From Flavobacterium pallidum (GTDB lineage: Bacteria > Bacteroidota > Bacteroidia > Flavobacteriales > Flavobacteriaceae), in NCBI RefSeq assembly GCF_003097535.1, contig NZ_CP029187.1, positions 1,426,001 through 1,490,000 on the forward strand: a stretch of DNA of 64,000 nt. Direction: 5' to 3'. The translations under genes and the position numbers were made by a program. Numbering within the stretch: position 1 is the first letter of the stretch; each line of letters opens with the position of its first letter. Below the pieces are notes generated by a model. That model ran no database searches and was not told where the DNA came from. It saw only the letters and a list, made by a program, of their open reading frames with translations. Shown here piece by piece: positions 33,937-43,431 of the stretch.

Positions 33937-36105
33937 ATGAAATTATACAGGATTATTGCGTTGCTGGTTTTTACAGCTTTTTCGGTTTCGGCCCAACAAA
34001 AAATCAGTATTGATGAAATTTATATGGGTGCCTTCAGGCCCAAAGGGATGGATGAACTCCAGTCACTTAAAAACACCAACCAATATACTGTGCTGAATGC
34101 TTCACGTGCGACGCGGAGTATGCAAATCGACTTATATGATTTTGCTACGCTGGAAAAAGTAAGCACGCTGGTTGATAACAGAGATTTTGCAGAATTGGCA
34201 AACGGCATCGACAGTTATACTTTCAGCAGTGATGAGAAAATGCTGCTGATTGCCAATAATTCAAATCAAATTTTCAGGCATTCATTTACGGCTGATTTTT
34301 TCATTTATGATATCGCTTCAAAAAAACTGACCAAAATGGCCGAGCAGGTACAAGAACCTGTTTTTTCGCCTGACGGTAAGAAAGTCGCTTTTGCAAAAGA
34401 AAATAACCTTTATGTGTACGATCTCGCTTCTGCAAAAACGACGCAGTTGACTTTTGACGGTAAAAAAAATGCCGTCATCAACGGCATCACCGATTGGGTT
34501 TATGAAGAGGAATTTGCATTCGTTCGGGCGTTCGACTGGAGCGCTGACGGCAGCAAAATCGCTTACATCCGTTTTGATGAAAGCCAGGTGCCGGAATTTT
34601 CGATGAATAGGTATGGACAGGATTTATACCCGTCTGTAGAAACGTTTAAATACCCAAAAGCGGGTGAGAAAAACTCGGAGGTCTCATTGCATTTAATCGA
34701 TTTGAAAACCAATGCCGATTCGGAAGTCAAACTTGGAAATTACAATGATTTCTACATTCCGAGGATCAAGTGGACCAACGACGCAAACCTCCTCAGCGTG
34801 CAGGTCATCAATCGCCACCAGGACAACCTGGACCTGATTTTTGTAGATGGGACAACCGGAAAACCGACTGTCATCCTGAATGAAAAAGACAAGGCATATA
34901 TCGATATTACGGATAACCTGACGTTCCTGAAGGACAACAGCTTTATCTGGACCAGTGAAAAAGACGGTTTCAACCATATTTACCTTTACAGCAAAAGTGG
35001 GAAACTCATCAACCAGCTCACGAAAGGAAACTGGGAAGTCACCGCATATTATGGCCTGGATGAAAAATCTAAAACGGTGTTTTATCAATCTACAGAAAAT
35101 GGTTCGATCAACCGGGACGTTTACAGGATCGGGCTTGATGGTAAGAATAAGAAGCGCCTGTCGCCTGCAACAGGGACGAACGCGGGTACTTTCAGCCCGA
35201 ATTTCCAATATTTCATCAATTCGTTTTCCAGTGCGACGGTGCCGCCGACGTATACGTTGAATGATTCCAAAACCGGAAATACCATCAAGACGATTGTCAG
35301 CAACGAAGCGTTGTCCGAAAAACTTAAAAAATACGATTTGCCGCTGAAGGAATTTTTTATGCTAAAGACTGAAAAAGGCAACGAACTCAATGCCTGGATT
35401 ATCAAGCCAAAGGATTTTGATGCGACGAAAAAATACCCGGTTTTCATGTACCAATACTCAGGCCCGGGTTCACAGCAGGTCAATAACGAATGGCACGCTA
35501 ATGATGATTACTGGTTTATGATGCTCACCCAGATGGGTTATGTTGTGGCTTGTGTCGACGGCCGCGGGACCGGTTTCCGGGGTGCGGAATTCAAGAAAGT
35601 GACACAAAAGCAATTGGGCAAATATGAACTGGAGGATCAGATTGATGCTGCGAAAGTCATCGGCGGATACAATTATGTTGATAAAGACAGGATGGGTATT
35701 TTTGGCTGGTCTTTCGGCGGATTTATGTCGTCCAACTGCATCCTGAAAGGTGGCAATACCTTCAAGATGGCCATTGCTGTGGCTCCGGTGACGAGCTGGC
35801 GGTTTTACGACAGCATTTACACCGAAAGATACATGCAGACGCCACAGGAAAATGCGGCAGGATATGACGACAATTCCCCGCTGACCTTTGCGAAAAAACT
35901 TCAGGGGAAATTCCTGTTGATCCACGGTTCAGGCGATGACAACGTGCATGTGCAGAATTCGATGCGTCTGATCGATGCGCTTGTAAATGCCAACAAGCAG
36001 TTCGACTGGGCGATTTATCCTGATAAGAACCACGGGATTTATGGCGGTTACACCAGGATCCAGCTTTACAATAAAATGACCAATTTCATTAAAGAGAATT
36101 TATAA
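33937..36105 (+). CDS. Dipeptidyl peptidase IV (S9 family), periplasmic
   Basis: A 722-residue exported serine peptidase that removes X-Pro or X-Ala dipeptides from peptide N-termini. The signal peptide is about 1-19 (SVSAQ). Residues about 30-470 form the eight-bladed beta-propeller, including WVYEEEF, the double-Glu motif that holds the substrate amino terminus. The alpha/beta hydrolase domain has GWSFGG (Ser592), GSGDDNVHVQ (Asp668) and NHGIYG (His699). No T9SS domain or lipobox is present, so a periplasmic location is inferred. A POT-type peptide transporter gene follows after 26 bases, which suggests direct coupling of dipeptide release to uptake. Confidence 0.92.
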   Translation: MKLYRIIALLVFTAFSVSAQQKISIDEIYMGAFRPKGMDELQSLKNTNQYTVLNASRATRSMQIDLYDFATLEKVSTLVDNRDFAELANGIDSYTFSSDEKMLLIANNSNQIFRHSFTADFFIYDIASKKLTKMAEQVQEPVFSPDGKKVAFAKENNLYVYDLASAKTTQLTFDGKKNAVINGITDWVYEEEFAFVRAFDWSADGSKIAYIRFDESQVPEFSMNRYGQDLYPSVETFKYPKAGEKNSEVSLHLIDLKTNADSEVKLGNYNDFYIPRIKWTNDANLLSVQVINRHQDNLDLIFVDGTTGKPTVILNEKDKAYIDITDNLTFLKDNSFIWTSEKDGFNHIYLYSKSGKLINQLTKGNWEVTAYYGLDEKSKTVFYQSTENGSINRDVYRIGLDGKNKKRLSPATGTNAGTFSPNFQYFINSFSSATVPPTYTLNDSKTGNTIKTIVSNEALSEKLKKYDLPLKEFFMLKTEKGNELNAWIIKPKDFDATKKYPVFMYQYSGPGSQQVNNEWHANDDYWFMMLTQMGYVVACVDGRGTGFRGAEFKKVTQKQLGKYELEDQIDAAKVIGGYNYVDKDRMGIFGWSFGGFMSSNCILKGGNTFKMAIAVAPVTSWRFYDSIYTERYMQTPQENAAGYDDNSPLTFAKKLQGKFLLIHGSGDDNVHVQNSMRLIDALVNANKQFDWAIYPDKNHGIYGGYTRIQLYNKMTNFIKENL

Positions 36106-36131
36106 TCAACCAACACCAAAATTTATATAAC

Positions 36132-37649
36132 ATGAGTGAACCAGCAGTAAAATCAGGACATCCAAAAGGATTATACTTTTTATTCTTTACGGAAATGTGG
36201 GAGCGTTTCAGCTACTACGGAATGAGGGCAATCTTTATTCTTTTTATGACGAAAGTATTATTAATGAAAGATGCCGATGCTTCTGAAATTTATGGGAGCT
36301 ATACTGGATTGGTATATTTAACTCCGCTTCTTGGGGGGTATTTGTGTGATAAATTTTTAGGTAACAGGAGAAGTATTGTGATTGGCGGCCTTTTAATGGC
36401 TATTGGGCAGTTTTTCATGTTTTTTAGTGCGTCTGCCGGAACCAACGGGGGAGTGTCTTTGATGTGGATGGGATTGACAGCGATAATAATAGGAAATGGA
36501 TTTTTTAAGCCAAATATTTCTACGATGGTTGGTCAACTATATCCAGCCAACGACCGTCGAATTGATAGCGCATTTACGATTTTTTACATGGGTATCAATC
36601 TGGGTGCCTTCTTTTCACCATTGGTTTGCGGATCTATGGATTTTAAGTGGGGATTCCTTGCGGCAGGAGTCGGTATGCTGATTGGATTGCTTGCATTTGT
36701 GATTGGCAAAAAGAAATATCTTATCTCTGAAGAAGGAAAGCATATCGGTTTACCGGTCAAAAAACTGGATGCTAAAAGTATCGGGATGATAATTGGATCG
36801 ATTGCTATTATCTTTTTTATGCTGAATTTTAAGCAAATGTTCAAAAGCGATCTGGATATCATCAGCTACTTTATCTATGGTGCGATGGTTTTAATGCCTG
36901 TCCTTATTTTTAGTGATAAGAGTTTGTCAAAAATTGAAACACAAAGGATTACGGTTATTTTTATTCTGGCATTTTTTGTTATTTTCTTTTGGGGAGCTTT
37001 TGAACAGGCCGGTGCATCGTTAACGCTTTTTGCTGACAGGCAAACGGAGAGGACACTCTTTGGCTGGGAAATGCCTGCGTCATATTTCCAATCGGTAAAC
37101 CCATTGGCGGTAATTGTACTTGCGCCACTCATGACAATTGTTTGGGGGTTTTTATATGCAAGAAAACTGGAACCATCATCACCTAAAAAAATGGCAATAG
37201 GATTAGGAATGGTTGCATTGGGATATGTTGTGATTGCAATTGCAGTAAAAGGTTTAGGAATAGGAGACAAGGTATCAATGTGGTGGTTATTCGGTTTATA
37301 TGTAATTCACAGTATAGGAGAGCTATGTTTGTCGCCAATCGGATTATCAATGGTTTCAAAACTGGCGCCTTTGCGTTTGTCTTCATTGATGATGGGAACC
37401 TGGTTCTTAGCCAACGCCGCAGCCAATAAGTTCGCTGGAACATTAAGCGCACTGATTCCTGGCGGAGAAGACGGAACAGGTGGTGCAACTCATTTCCTGG
37501 GATTTCAAATTACCAACCTTTATGAATTCTTTATTGTGTTTATCATCATGTCCGGAGCCGCTGCGGCGATATTGTTTGCACTGAGTTCCTGGTTGGAAAA
37601 GCGCATGCATAATGATCATATCGAAGGAGTTTCCGATTCCGTTATGTAA
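36132..37649 (+). CDS. POT-family di/tripeptide:proton symporter (copy 1)
   Basis: A 505-residue inner-membrane carrier with about 12-14 transmembrane helices. Family motifs are present: ExxERFxYYG in helix 1 (EMWERFSYYGMRAIF), GNGFFKPNIS, FYMGINLGAFFSPLVCG (PTR2 signature) and the helix-7 FEQ motif (FFWGAFEQAGASLTLFAD). Both the helix-1 and helix-7 charged residues needed for proton-coupled peptide transport are therefore in place. It lies directly behind dipeptidyl peptidase IV and is the first of three tandem POT genes. A terminator follows at 37669-37708. Confidence 0.92.
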   Translation: MSEPAVKSGHPKGLYFLFFTEMWERFSYYGMRAIFILFMTKVLLMKDADASEIYGSYTGLVYLTPLLGGYLCDKFLGNRRSIVIGGLLMAIGQFFMFFSASAGTNGGVSLMWMGLTAIIIGNGFFKPNISTMVGQLYPANDRRIDSAFTIFYMGINLGAFFSPLVCGSMDFKWGFLAAGVGMLIGLLAFVIGKKKYLISEEGKHIGLPVKKLDAKSIGMIIGSIAIIFFMLNFKQMFKSDLDIISYFIYGAMVLMPVLIFSDKSLSKIETQRITVIFILAFFVIFFWGAFEQAGASLTLFADRQTERTLFGWEMPASYFQSVNPLAVIVLAPLMTIVWGFLYARKLEPSSPKKMAIGLGMVALGYVVIAIAVKGLGIGDKVSMWWLFGLYVIHSIGELCLSPIGLSMVSKLAPLRLSSLMMGTWFLANAAANKFAGTLSALIPGGEDGTGGATHFLGFQITNLYEFFIVFIIMSGAAAAILFALSSWLEKRMHNDHIEGVSDSVM

Positions 37650-37668
37650 TTGATAGTATTTTTATATA

Positions 37669-37708
37669 AAACCTGCAATTCATTTTTTGTGTTTGCAGGT
37701 TTATTTTC
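37669..37708 (+). terminator. Terminator after the first POT gene
   Basis: AAACCTGCAA (37669-37678) pairs with TTGCAGGTTT (37693-37702) around a 14-base loop and is followed by ATTTTC. It separates the peptidase-POT1 transcript from POT2-POT3. Confidence 0.65.
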
Positions 37709-37720
37709 AATTTATAAATT

Positions 37721-39376
37721 ATGTGGAAAAGCCATCCTAAAGCCTTGCCATATCTGTTTTTATCCGAAATGTGGGAACGTTTTGGATATTACCTGATGAT
37801 AGGAATCTTCACGCTGTATCTCAAAGATGTAGAAGCCGGTTTTTCCATGACTGAAAAAGAGGCTTCCGACTTATACGGGACCTTCATCGCACTGGTTTTC
37901 CTGACACCATTTATCGGAGGGCTCGTTGCCGACCGTTACCTGGGGTACAAAAAATCCATCATTATTGGTGGGTTGATGATGGGTGTGGGATATTTTATGA
38001 TGGGAATCCATTCCCTGCAGATGCTGTATGTTGCGATGACTTTGGTGATTGTCGGGAATGGTTTTTTTAAGCCGAATATCTCCACACTGCTCGGTAATTT
38101 CTACAACGAAGAAAAATATAAGGACAAAAAAGACGAAGGCTACAACATTTTCTACATGGGAATCAATGTCGGGGCGTTCATCTGTAATTTCTTCGGTGCC
38201 GCGCTGAAAATCCTTTTCGGATGGCAGTATGCCTTTATGGCTGCCGGTGTCGGAATGTTTATTGGCGTTTTGGTTTTTATGCTCGGCAGCAAATATTATG
38301 GAAATAAGGCAGAAAAAAAAGGCGTGCAGCCGGGCGACATGCCATTTTATAAAATCGTATTGTTCATCCTGTTGCCGTCCGTTGTTTTTGGTGTTATCGG
38401 ATGGCTGCTGAAAGGCGTGCAATCTGATGCAAATCCTGATTCCGCTTTATTTGGTTCAGACAGTACGGATGCTTTTATTTTTGCCTGTATTCCCGTAGTG
38501 TTGTTTTACGCCAGTTTGTATTTCAAGGCCAAAGTGGAAGACAAACGCCCGATTGGTGCTTTACTTGCCATTTTTGGTGTGGTAATTTTGTTTTGGGCGG
38601 TGTTTAAATTGAACGGCTCGGCGCTCAACAATTGGGGCGATAAATACACTGACAGGGAATTGACGGGAACTTCGCAGCGGGTAGCATCCAGGCTGGTGCT
38701 TACAGATACCTTGACCTACAAAAAAGATTCGGTACCGTTATATGATGAAGTGTTTCGGATCCAGAAAAAGGATGGCGAAGTAATCAAGACAGTCGATTAT
38801 CCGTTATATTTCAGGAATGTCCACAAGGATAAATTGCCTGAAGAGGGCGGTAAAGTCTTCACCTGGTCTGCAAATTTGAGCCAATCCATCAATCCGGGTT
38901 GGGTGATTATGCTGACGCCTTTGGTAGTGGCATTTTTTACCTTTTTGCGAAACCGCAGGAAAGAGCCTTCAACGCCTACCAAAATCGCATTTGGATTGCT
39001 GATTTCTGCATTGTCGGTATTAGTGATGGTTGCTGCGGTAAAGGCTGGAAATAACGGCGCTGAGAAAGTCAGTGTCTGGTGGCTCGTTGCGAATTACGGC
39101 ATCATCACCATCGGGGAATTGTTCTTAAGTCCGATGGGGCTTTCGATAGTGTCCAAATTGAGCCCGACGAATATCACGTCACTGATGATGGGCGGCTGGT
39201 TTTTATCAACATCAATAGGAAATAAATTAAGCGGCGTATTGGCCAGCATGTGGGATACTTATGAGGACAAAAGCCATTTCTTCTGGGTGAATTTTGCCCT
39301 GCTGCTATTTGCCACGCTGCTGTTCGTGCTTTTGAGACAATTAAACAGTGTAATGACCGAAAAAGGAATTAAATAA
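37721..39376 (+). CDS. POT-family transporter with a large insertion (copy 2)
   Basis: A 551-residue member of the POT/PTR2 family, longer than its two neighbours by about 50 residues. It has ExxERFxYY in helix 1 (EMWERFGYYLMIGIF), GNGFFKPNIS and FYMGINVGAF. In the helix-7 region the FEQ motif of the neighbours is replaced by VFKLNGSALNNWGDKYTDRE, so the conserved glutamate is missing. An extra, mostly polar segment of about 70 residues (about 315-385) follows before the next helix. These features suggest a changed substrate or coupling mode. The stop overlaps the start of copy 3 by one base (TAATG). Confidence 0.88.
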   Translation: MWKSHPKALPYLFLSEMWERFGYYLMIGIFTLYLKDVEAGFSMTEKEASDLYGTFIALVFLTPFIGGLVADRYLGYKKSIIIGGLMMGVGYFMMGIHSLQMLYVAMTLVIVGNGFFKPNISTLLGNFYNEEKYKDKKDEGYNIFYMGINVGAFICNFFGAALKILFGWQYAFMAAGVGMFIGVLVFMLGSKYYGNKAEKKGVQPGDMPFYKIVLFILLPSVVFGVIGWLLKGVQSDANPDSALFGSDSTDAFIFACIPVVLFYASLYFKAKVEDKRPIGALLAIFGVVILFWAVFKLNGSALNNWGDKYTDRELTGTSQRVASRLVLTDTLTYKKDSVPLYDEVFRIQKKDGEVIKTVDYPLYFRNVHKDKLPEEGGKVFTWSANLSQSINPGWVIMLTPLVVAFFTFLRNRRKEPSTPTKIAFGLLISALSVLVMVAAVKAGNNGAEKVSVWWLVANYGIITIGELFLSPMGLSIVSKLSPTNITSLMMGGWFLSTSIGNKLSGVLASMWDTYEDKSHFFWVNFALLLFATLLFVLLRQLNSVMTEKGIK

Positions 39377-40860
39377 TGGAACAAAATTTGACAATCGAAC
39401 AAATACAGAATTTCAAAGGGAAATACCCGAAACAGCTTTGGTATTTGTTTATCGTGGAAATGTGGGAACGTTTCTGTTTTTATGGGATGCGCGGCGTACT
39501 TACCGTTTTTATGGTCGATGTACTCTTTCTCAAAGACGCCCAAGCCAACCTGCAATATGGTGCGATACAGGCTTTTGTGTATGCATTTACTTTCATTGGA
39601 GGTATTTTTGCCGATAAGATTCTGGGTTTTAAAAAATCATTGTTCTTCGGAGGAATCGTGATGATCCTCGGGAACCTGTTGATTGCATTTTCACCACAGG
39701 ATATGTTTTATTATGGTATCGCTTTTTCCATCATAGGGACTGGTTTTTTTAAACCGAATATCTCGTCGATGGTGGGTGAGCTATACCATGAAAAGGACAA
39801 CAGAAGGGATGCTGGTTACGGTATGTTTTATGCAGGTATCAATGTAGGCGGACTTTTCGGTGGCGCTTTGTGCGTGTATTTGGGGAAATATTATTCCTGG
39901 AGCTGGTGTTTCCTTGCAGCAGCGATTGTCATGGCTTTGGGGTTATTGACGTTCCTGTTTACCAAAAAATATCTGGGGCCTATAGGAGATTCCCCGCTTT
40001 TAAATCTGTCGCCTTCAAAAAGGAAATTACGCGAAGTCGCAGTTTATGTGGGTTCGATAGTAAGCATTCCGTTAATTTTCTTGATGGTAAGGAACACCGA
40101 TTACACGGATTATTTCATGTATACAATAGGTACCATTGCGATTGGATATTTTCTTTTCGAGGTCGTAAAACTGCCTGAAATCAGCATGAAGAAAAAAATG
40201 ATTGCTGCGTTCTTATTCATCTTTTTTTACTTTTTATTCAATGCGATTTATGAGCAAAGCGGCGGATCCTTGTCGTTATTTGCAAAAGACAACCTTAACC
40301 ACAATTTGCTCGGTTTGTCAATAGATCCAAATATTGTAAACAATAGTTCCAACACACTTTTTGTAATTATTTTAAGTCCAATTATCGGATTAATCTGGCT
40401 TTGGATGGCAAAAAAGAAAATCGAACCTAACACGTTACTGAAATTCGGAATCGGATTCTTATTTCTGTCTGCATCATTTTTCCTGTTTTATTACACGAAA
40501 TTTTTTGCCAATGTAGACGGCATCACATCTTTGAACGTTTTCACGCTGGCATATTTCGTGACGACCATCGGGGAACTTTGCCTCGGGCCCATCGGGATGT
40601 CCATTATCACAAAGTTATCCCCGAAAAGACTGTTTGGGATGATGATGGGATTGTGGTTCTTGGCGAGTGCGTTTGGACAATTGGCTGCAGGAAAACTCGG
40701 CGCCGAAATTTCAAAATCCAATGAAGGCGCTTCATTGATGACCAAGTTGCAGTCTTATACAGAAGGATATTACCAATTGGCGATTTACTCGTTGGTCGCC
40801 GGTGTCATCCTGATTGTTTCCATACCGCTGATTAAAAAATTAATGCAGGGCGTGAAATAA
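39376..40860 (+). CDS. POT-family di/tripeptide:proton symporter (copy 3)
   Basis: A 494-residue POT carrier. Motifs: VEMWERFCFYGMRGVL (helix 1), GTGFFKPNISSMVGELY, FYAGINVGGLFGG (PTR2 signature variant) and the helix-7 motif with glutamate kept, FNAIYEQSGGSLSLFA. Its start overlaps the stop of copy 2 by one base, so the two are probably translated together. It differs clearly from copies 1 and 2 in sequence, so the cluster is old and not a recent triplication. Confidence 0.9.
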   Translation: MEQNLTIEQIQNFKGKYPKQLWYLFIVEMWERFCFYGMRGVLTVFMVDVLFLKDAQANLQYGAIQAFVYAFTFIGGIFADKILGFKKSLFFGGIVMILGNLLIAFSPQDMFYYGIAFSIIGTGFFKPNISSMVGELYHEKDNRRDAGYGMFYAGINVGGLFGGALCVYLGKYYSWSWCFLAAAIVMALGLLTFLFTKKYLGPIGDSPLLNLSPSKRKLREVAVYVGSIVSIPLIFLMVRNTDYTDYFMYTIGTIAIGYFLFEVVKLPEISMKKKMIAAFLFIFFYFLFNAIYEQSGGSLSLFAKDNLNHNLLGLSIDPNIVNNSSNTLFVIILSPIIGLIWLWMAKKKIEPNTLLKFGIGFLFLSASFFLFYYTKFFANVDGITSLNVFTLAYFVTTIGELCLGPIGMSIITKLSPKRLFGMMMGLWFLASAFGQLAAGKLGAEISKSNEGASLMTKLQSYTEGYYQLAIYSLVAGVILIVSIPLIKKLMQGVK

Positions 40861-40920
40861 GATAGGAAAAGATTATTTTTGGCCGTACAGGAATTATTAA
40901 CAGGATTATAAAATTTAAAT

Positions 40921-41379
40921 ATGAAAAAATTAGCAATACTCGCAGTACTCGTATTGTTCACGGTCACTGCAAAAGCACAGGAGTTAAAATGGTATACCGA
41001 TGTGAAAGAAGCTTCGGAGGTTTCAATGAAAAGCAAAAAACCGCTGATGTTCTTTTTTACCGGCAGCGACTGGTGCGGATGGTGTATGAGATTGCAGAAG
41101 GAGGTTTTCCAAACCGCAGATTTCACCAAATGGGCTAACGAAAATGTGGTTTTGGTCGAATTGGATTTTCCCAGAAGAAAACAACTTTCCGCAGACCTTA
41201 CAAAACAAAATAACGATCTTGGACAAATGTTCGGGATTCGTGGGTATCCGACAGTGTGGCTGGTAACGCCATCAAAGCCCAATGACCAGATTTCTTTTGA
41301 AAAATTAGGAAGCACGGGTTATGTTGCCGGTGGACCCCAGGCCTGGATCCAGACTGCGAATACGATATTGAAGAAGTAA
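40921..41379 (+). CDS. Exported thioredoxin-family protein
   Basis: A 152-residue protein with signal peptide (about 1-20, AKAQ) and a thioredoxin fold with the redox motif WCGWC (Cys52, Cys55). The family is often called thioredoxin_7 or DUF953-like, with FFTGSDWCGWCMRLQKEVF near the start and a cis-proline region GIRGYPTVWLV. It acts in the periplasm, probably as a disulfide reductase or isomerase. It lies 60 bases after copy 3 of the POT genes and converges tail to tail with comEC (2 bases between the two stops). Confidence 0.87.
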   Translation: MKKLAILAVLVLFTVTAKAQELKWYTDVKEASEVSMKSKKPLMFFFTGSDWCGWCMRLQKEVFQTADFTKWANENVVLVELDFPRRKQLSADLTKQNNDLGQMFGIRGYPTVWLVTPSKPNDQISFEKLGSTGYVAGGPQAWIQTANTILKK

Positions 41380-41381
41380 GT

Positions 41382-43409
41382 TCACTCCAACTTAAAATAT
41401 CCCTTTTCGGCAATGGCATGGAAAGGGATTTTTTGTTTTTGGCAGGTGGCTTCCCATAGTTTGGTGTATGATCTGAAATTGGATGCATCAGCAATAACGG
41501 TATTCGGTTTGAGTTGCATCAGCATTCTTTCGAAATTGATTTTTGGTGAATGTGTCATCAATAATACATCTGCCCTGATGTTTTCCGGATATATTCCGCT
41601 GCTGTCAGACACAAATATTGTCCTGTTAAGATAGAGCAGGTTCTGCATGGCGCTAACGTTTTTTATGTTGCTGAAATTCGCCACACGGTAAGCAGTAAGG
41701 TTTTGATTTTGAAAAATGCTTTTGCATAAGCTGTCATCACAGTATACATTGATTTGATTGCCATGCCTTTTTGTAATCAGGCTGGTATTTTTACTTTTGA
41801 AAACGATTATTTCGTCAGTTTTTTCATTTTCCCATTTGTTGAAAACCAACGTTCCCTGGAAAACCAACAGGCATAATGTCATGCAAATGCATTTTCTGTA
41901 GCTTGGTTTCATGGCCCAGATAAACAATGTAAGGATGAAAAGATAAAGCGTTGCCATCATCAGCGCGTTTAGTGGGATGTCCTTTATAATGAATTGTTCA
42001 AATGAAGCGATTTTTCCTATGGTCTGGTTTAACAGCCGAATGAGGAATTCCAATGATTTGGATAAATAATCCGGAACTGTTCCAAAACTGGCAAAGACCA
42101 TTACAAATGCCCCATACGCCATAATAATGCCCAATCCGGGCAGGATGATAATGTTCGTGATAAAGAACAATCCCGGGAATTGATGGAAATAGTAAATGCT
42201 TAACGGAAATGCGCCGATTTGCGCTGCCATTGAAACAGTGACAATGTCCCAGAAATATTTTATGATTTTAAGTTTTGGCATCCACAATGTTGAAAAATAC
42301 GGCTGCAGCCAAAGGATGAAAAACAAGGAGATGTAACTTAACTGGAACCCTACGTCAAAAAGGAAATTTGGCGAAACCATCAGGATTAACAGCAGCGAAA
42401 CAAGTAAAGTATGGAATATGTATGTTTCCCGCTTCAAATACATGCCAACGGCCATAAAGGAAAACATCGTTGCCGAACGTACGATTGATGGCGACAATCC
42501 TGCAATAAATGAAAACGCCCACAGTGAAGTCAATACGGCAACCAAGCGAATCGTATTGCCCTTCCTGTTTTTGGGCAACCGCAATAACATAAAGTTAATG
42601 AACAACATGATATATCCTACATGCAGTCCGGAAACGGAGAGAATGTGAATGGCACCTGCATACTGGTAATCCTGAATGGTGTCTTTGGAAATGTCCTGTT
42701 GCTGCCCCAAAATCAATGCCGTAACCACGGCAAGGTTTTCCTTTTCAAAATGGCTTTTTTCTAAATTCCTGATGATCCTCTCCCGAAATGCCGCCGCATG
42801 ATAGGACATGTTTTTTAGTGTATCGATAACTTTTATGTCTTCCGGATTTACATATGCCTGTGCTTCGATGGACTTATTGGAAAGGTATTTGCCGTAATCA
42901 AACTGGTTGGGGTTTTGTGGTGGCCTGTGTTTCATGATCTGGCCAAAAGCCAGGATTTGTGTGCCTGCAATAATATTTTTTCTGGGGATTTGTTTTTTGA
43001 CATTGACCAGGATCAATCCTGTGCAAGGTTTCCCTTCTAACGAATGCACTGTCGCAATGTATCGCTCACAATACCTATTGCTCTTTAATGCTTCGTTGAT
43101 GGTGAGTTTGAATAAACATTGCCCTTCCTTATCGGATGTCAGGCGTGTGTAATGATTCTCCCGGATGTAGTGATGTGCAGTATAAGTAAACAGCCCTATC
43201 ATGAAGGAAAGGCAATATAAAGAAACTCCGAATGGCATTTTTTGAGTCAGCTGTCGTCTCAGATATACAAACGCAAGAATGCACAGTGTAAAGGACAACA
43301 AGACAGTAAATAATACGCTATAAAAATTGGGTTTGAAATAATTTCCACAAATTATACCAAGTACAAAAAAAATGGTAATCCGCGTCAATGGAAATTTCAG
43401 CGCTTTCAT
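41382..43409 (-). CDS. comEC: ComEC/Rec2-family DNA-uptake channel protein
   Basis: A 675-residue polytopic inner-membrane protein. An N-terminal DUF4131-like region (about 25-200) and the Competence membrane domain (about 220-500) with AGAIHILSVSGLHVGYIMLFIN and LSPSIVRSATMFSFMAVGMY are clear. The C-terminal 150 residues replace the usual metallo-beta-lactamase-like domain. No HxHxDH metal motif is present, only DVLLMTHSPKINFERMLMQL, which keeps the fold-like end. The protein should still form the DNA channel, but any nuclease or hydrolase activity of that domain seems lost. The upstream 5' region is strongly structured (43432-43566). Confidence 0.88.
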   Translation of the reverse strand: MKALKFPLTRITIFFVLGIICGNYFKPNFYSVLFTVLLSFTLCILAFVYLRRQLTQKMPFGVSLYCLSFMIGLFTYTAHHYIRENHYTRLTSDKEGQCLFKLTINEALKSNRYCERYIATVHSLEGKPCTGLILVNVKKQIPRKNIIAGTQILAFGQIMKHRPPQNPNQFDYGKYLSNKSIEAQAYVNPEDIKVIDTLKNMSYHAAAFRERIIRNLEKSHFEKENLAVVTALILGQQQDISKDTIQDYQYAGAIHILSVSGLHVGYIMLFINFMLLRLPKNRKGNTIRLVAVLTSLWAFSFIAGLSPSIVRSATMFSFMAVGMYLKRETYIFHTLLVSLLLILMVSPNFLFDVGFQLSYISLFFILWLQPYFSTLWMPKLKIIKYFWDIVTVSMAAQIGAFPLSIYYFHQFPGLFFITNIIILPGLGIIMAYGAFVMVFASFGTVPDYLSKSLEFLIRLLNQTIGKIASFEQFIIKDIPLNALMMATLYLFILTLFIWAMKPSYRKCICMTLCLLVFQGTLVFNKWENEKTDEIIVFKSKNTSLITKRHGNQINVYCDDSLCKSIFQNQNLTAYRVANFSNIKNVSAMQNLLYLNRTIFVSDSSGIYPENIRADVLLMTHSPKINFERMLMQLKPNTVIADASNFRSYTKLWEATCQKQKIPFHAIAEKGYFKLE

Positions 43410-43431
43410 CTGCTGAATATTATTGGTGAAG

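Noticed and set aside
36132..37649. First POT gene as recently acquired DNA
   Set aside because: Parts look more A/T-rich with runs of ATA codons, but lines counted by eye varied from about 30 to 45 percent GC, overlapping the neighbours. The evidence is too weak.
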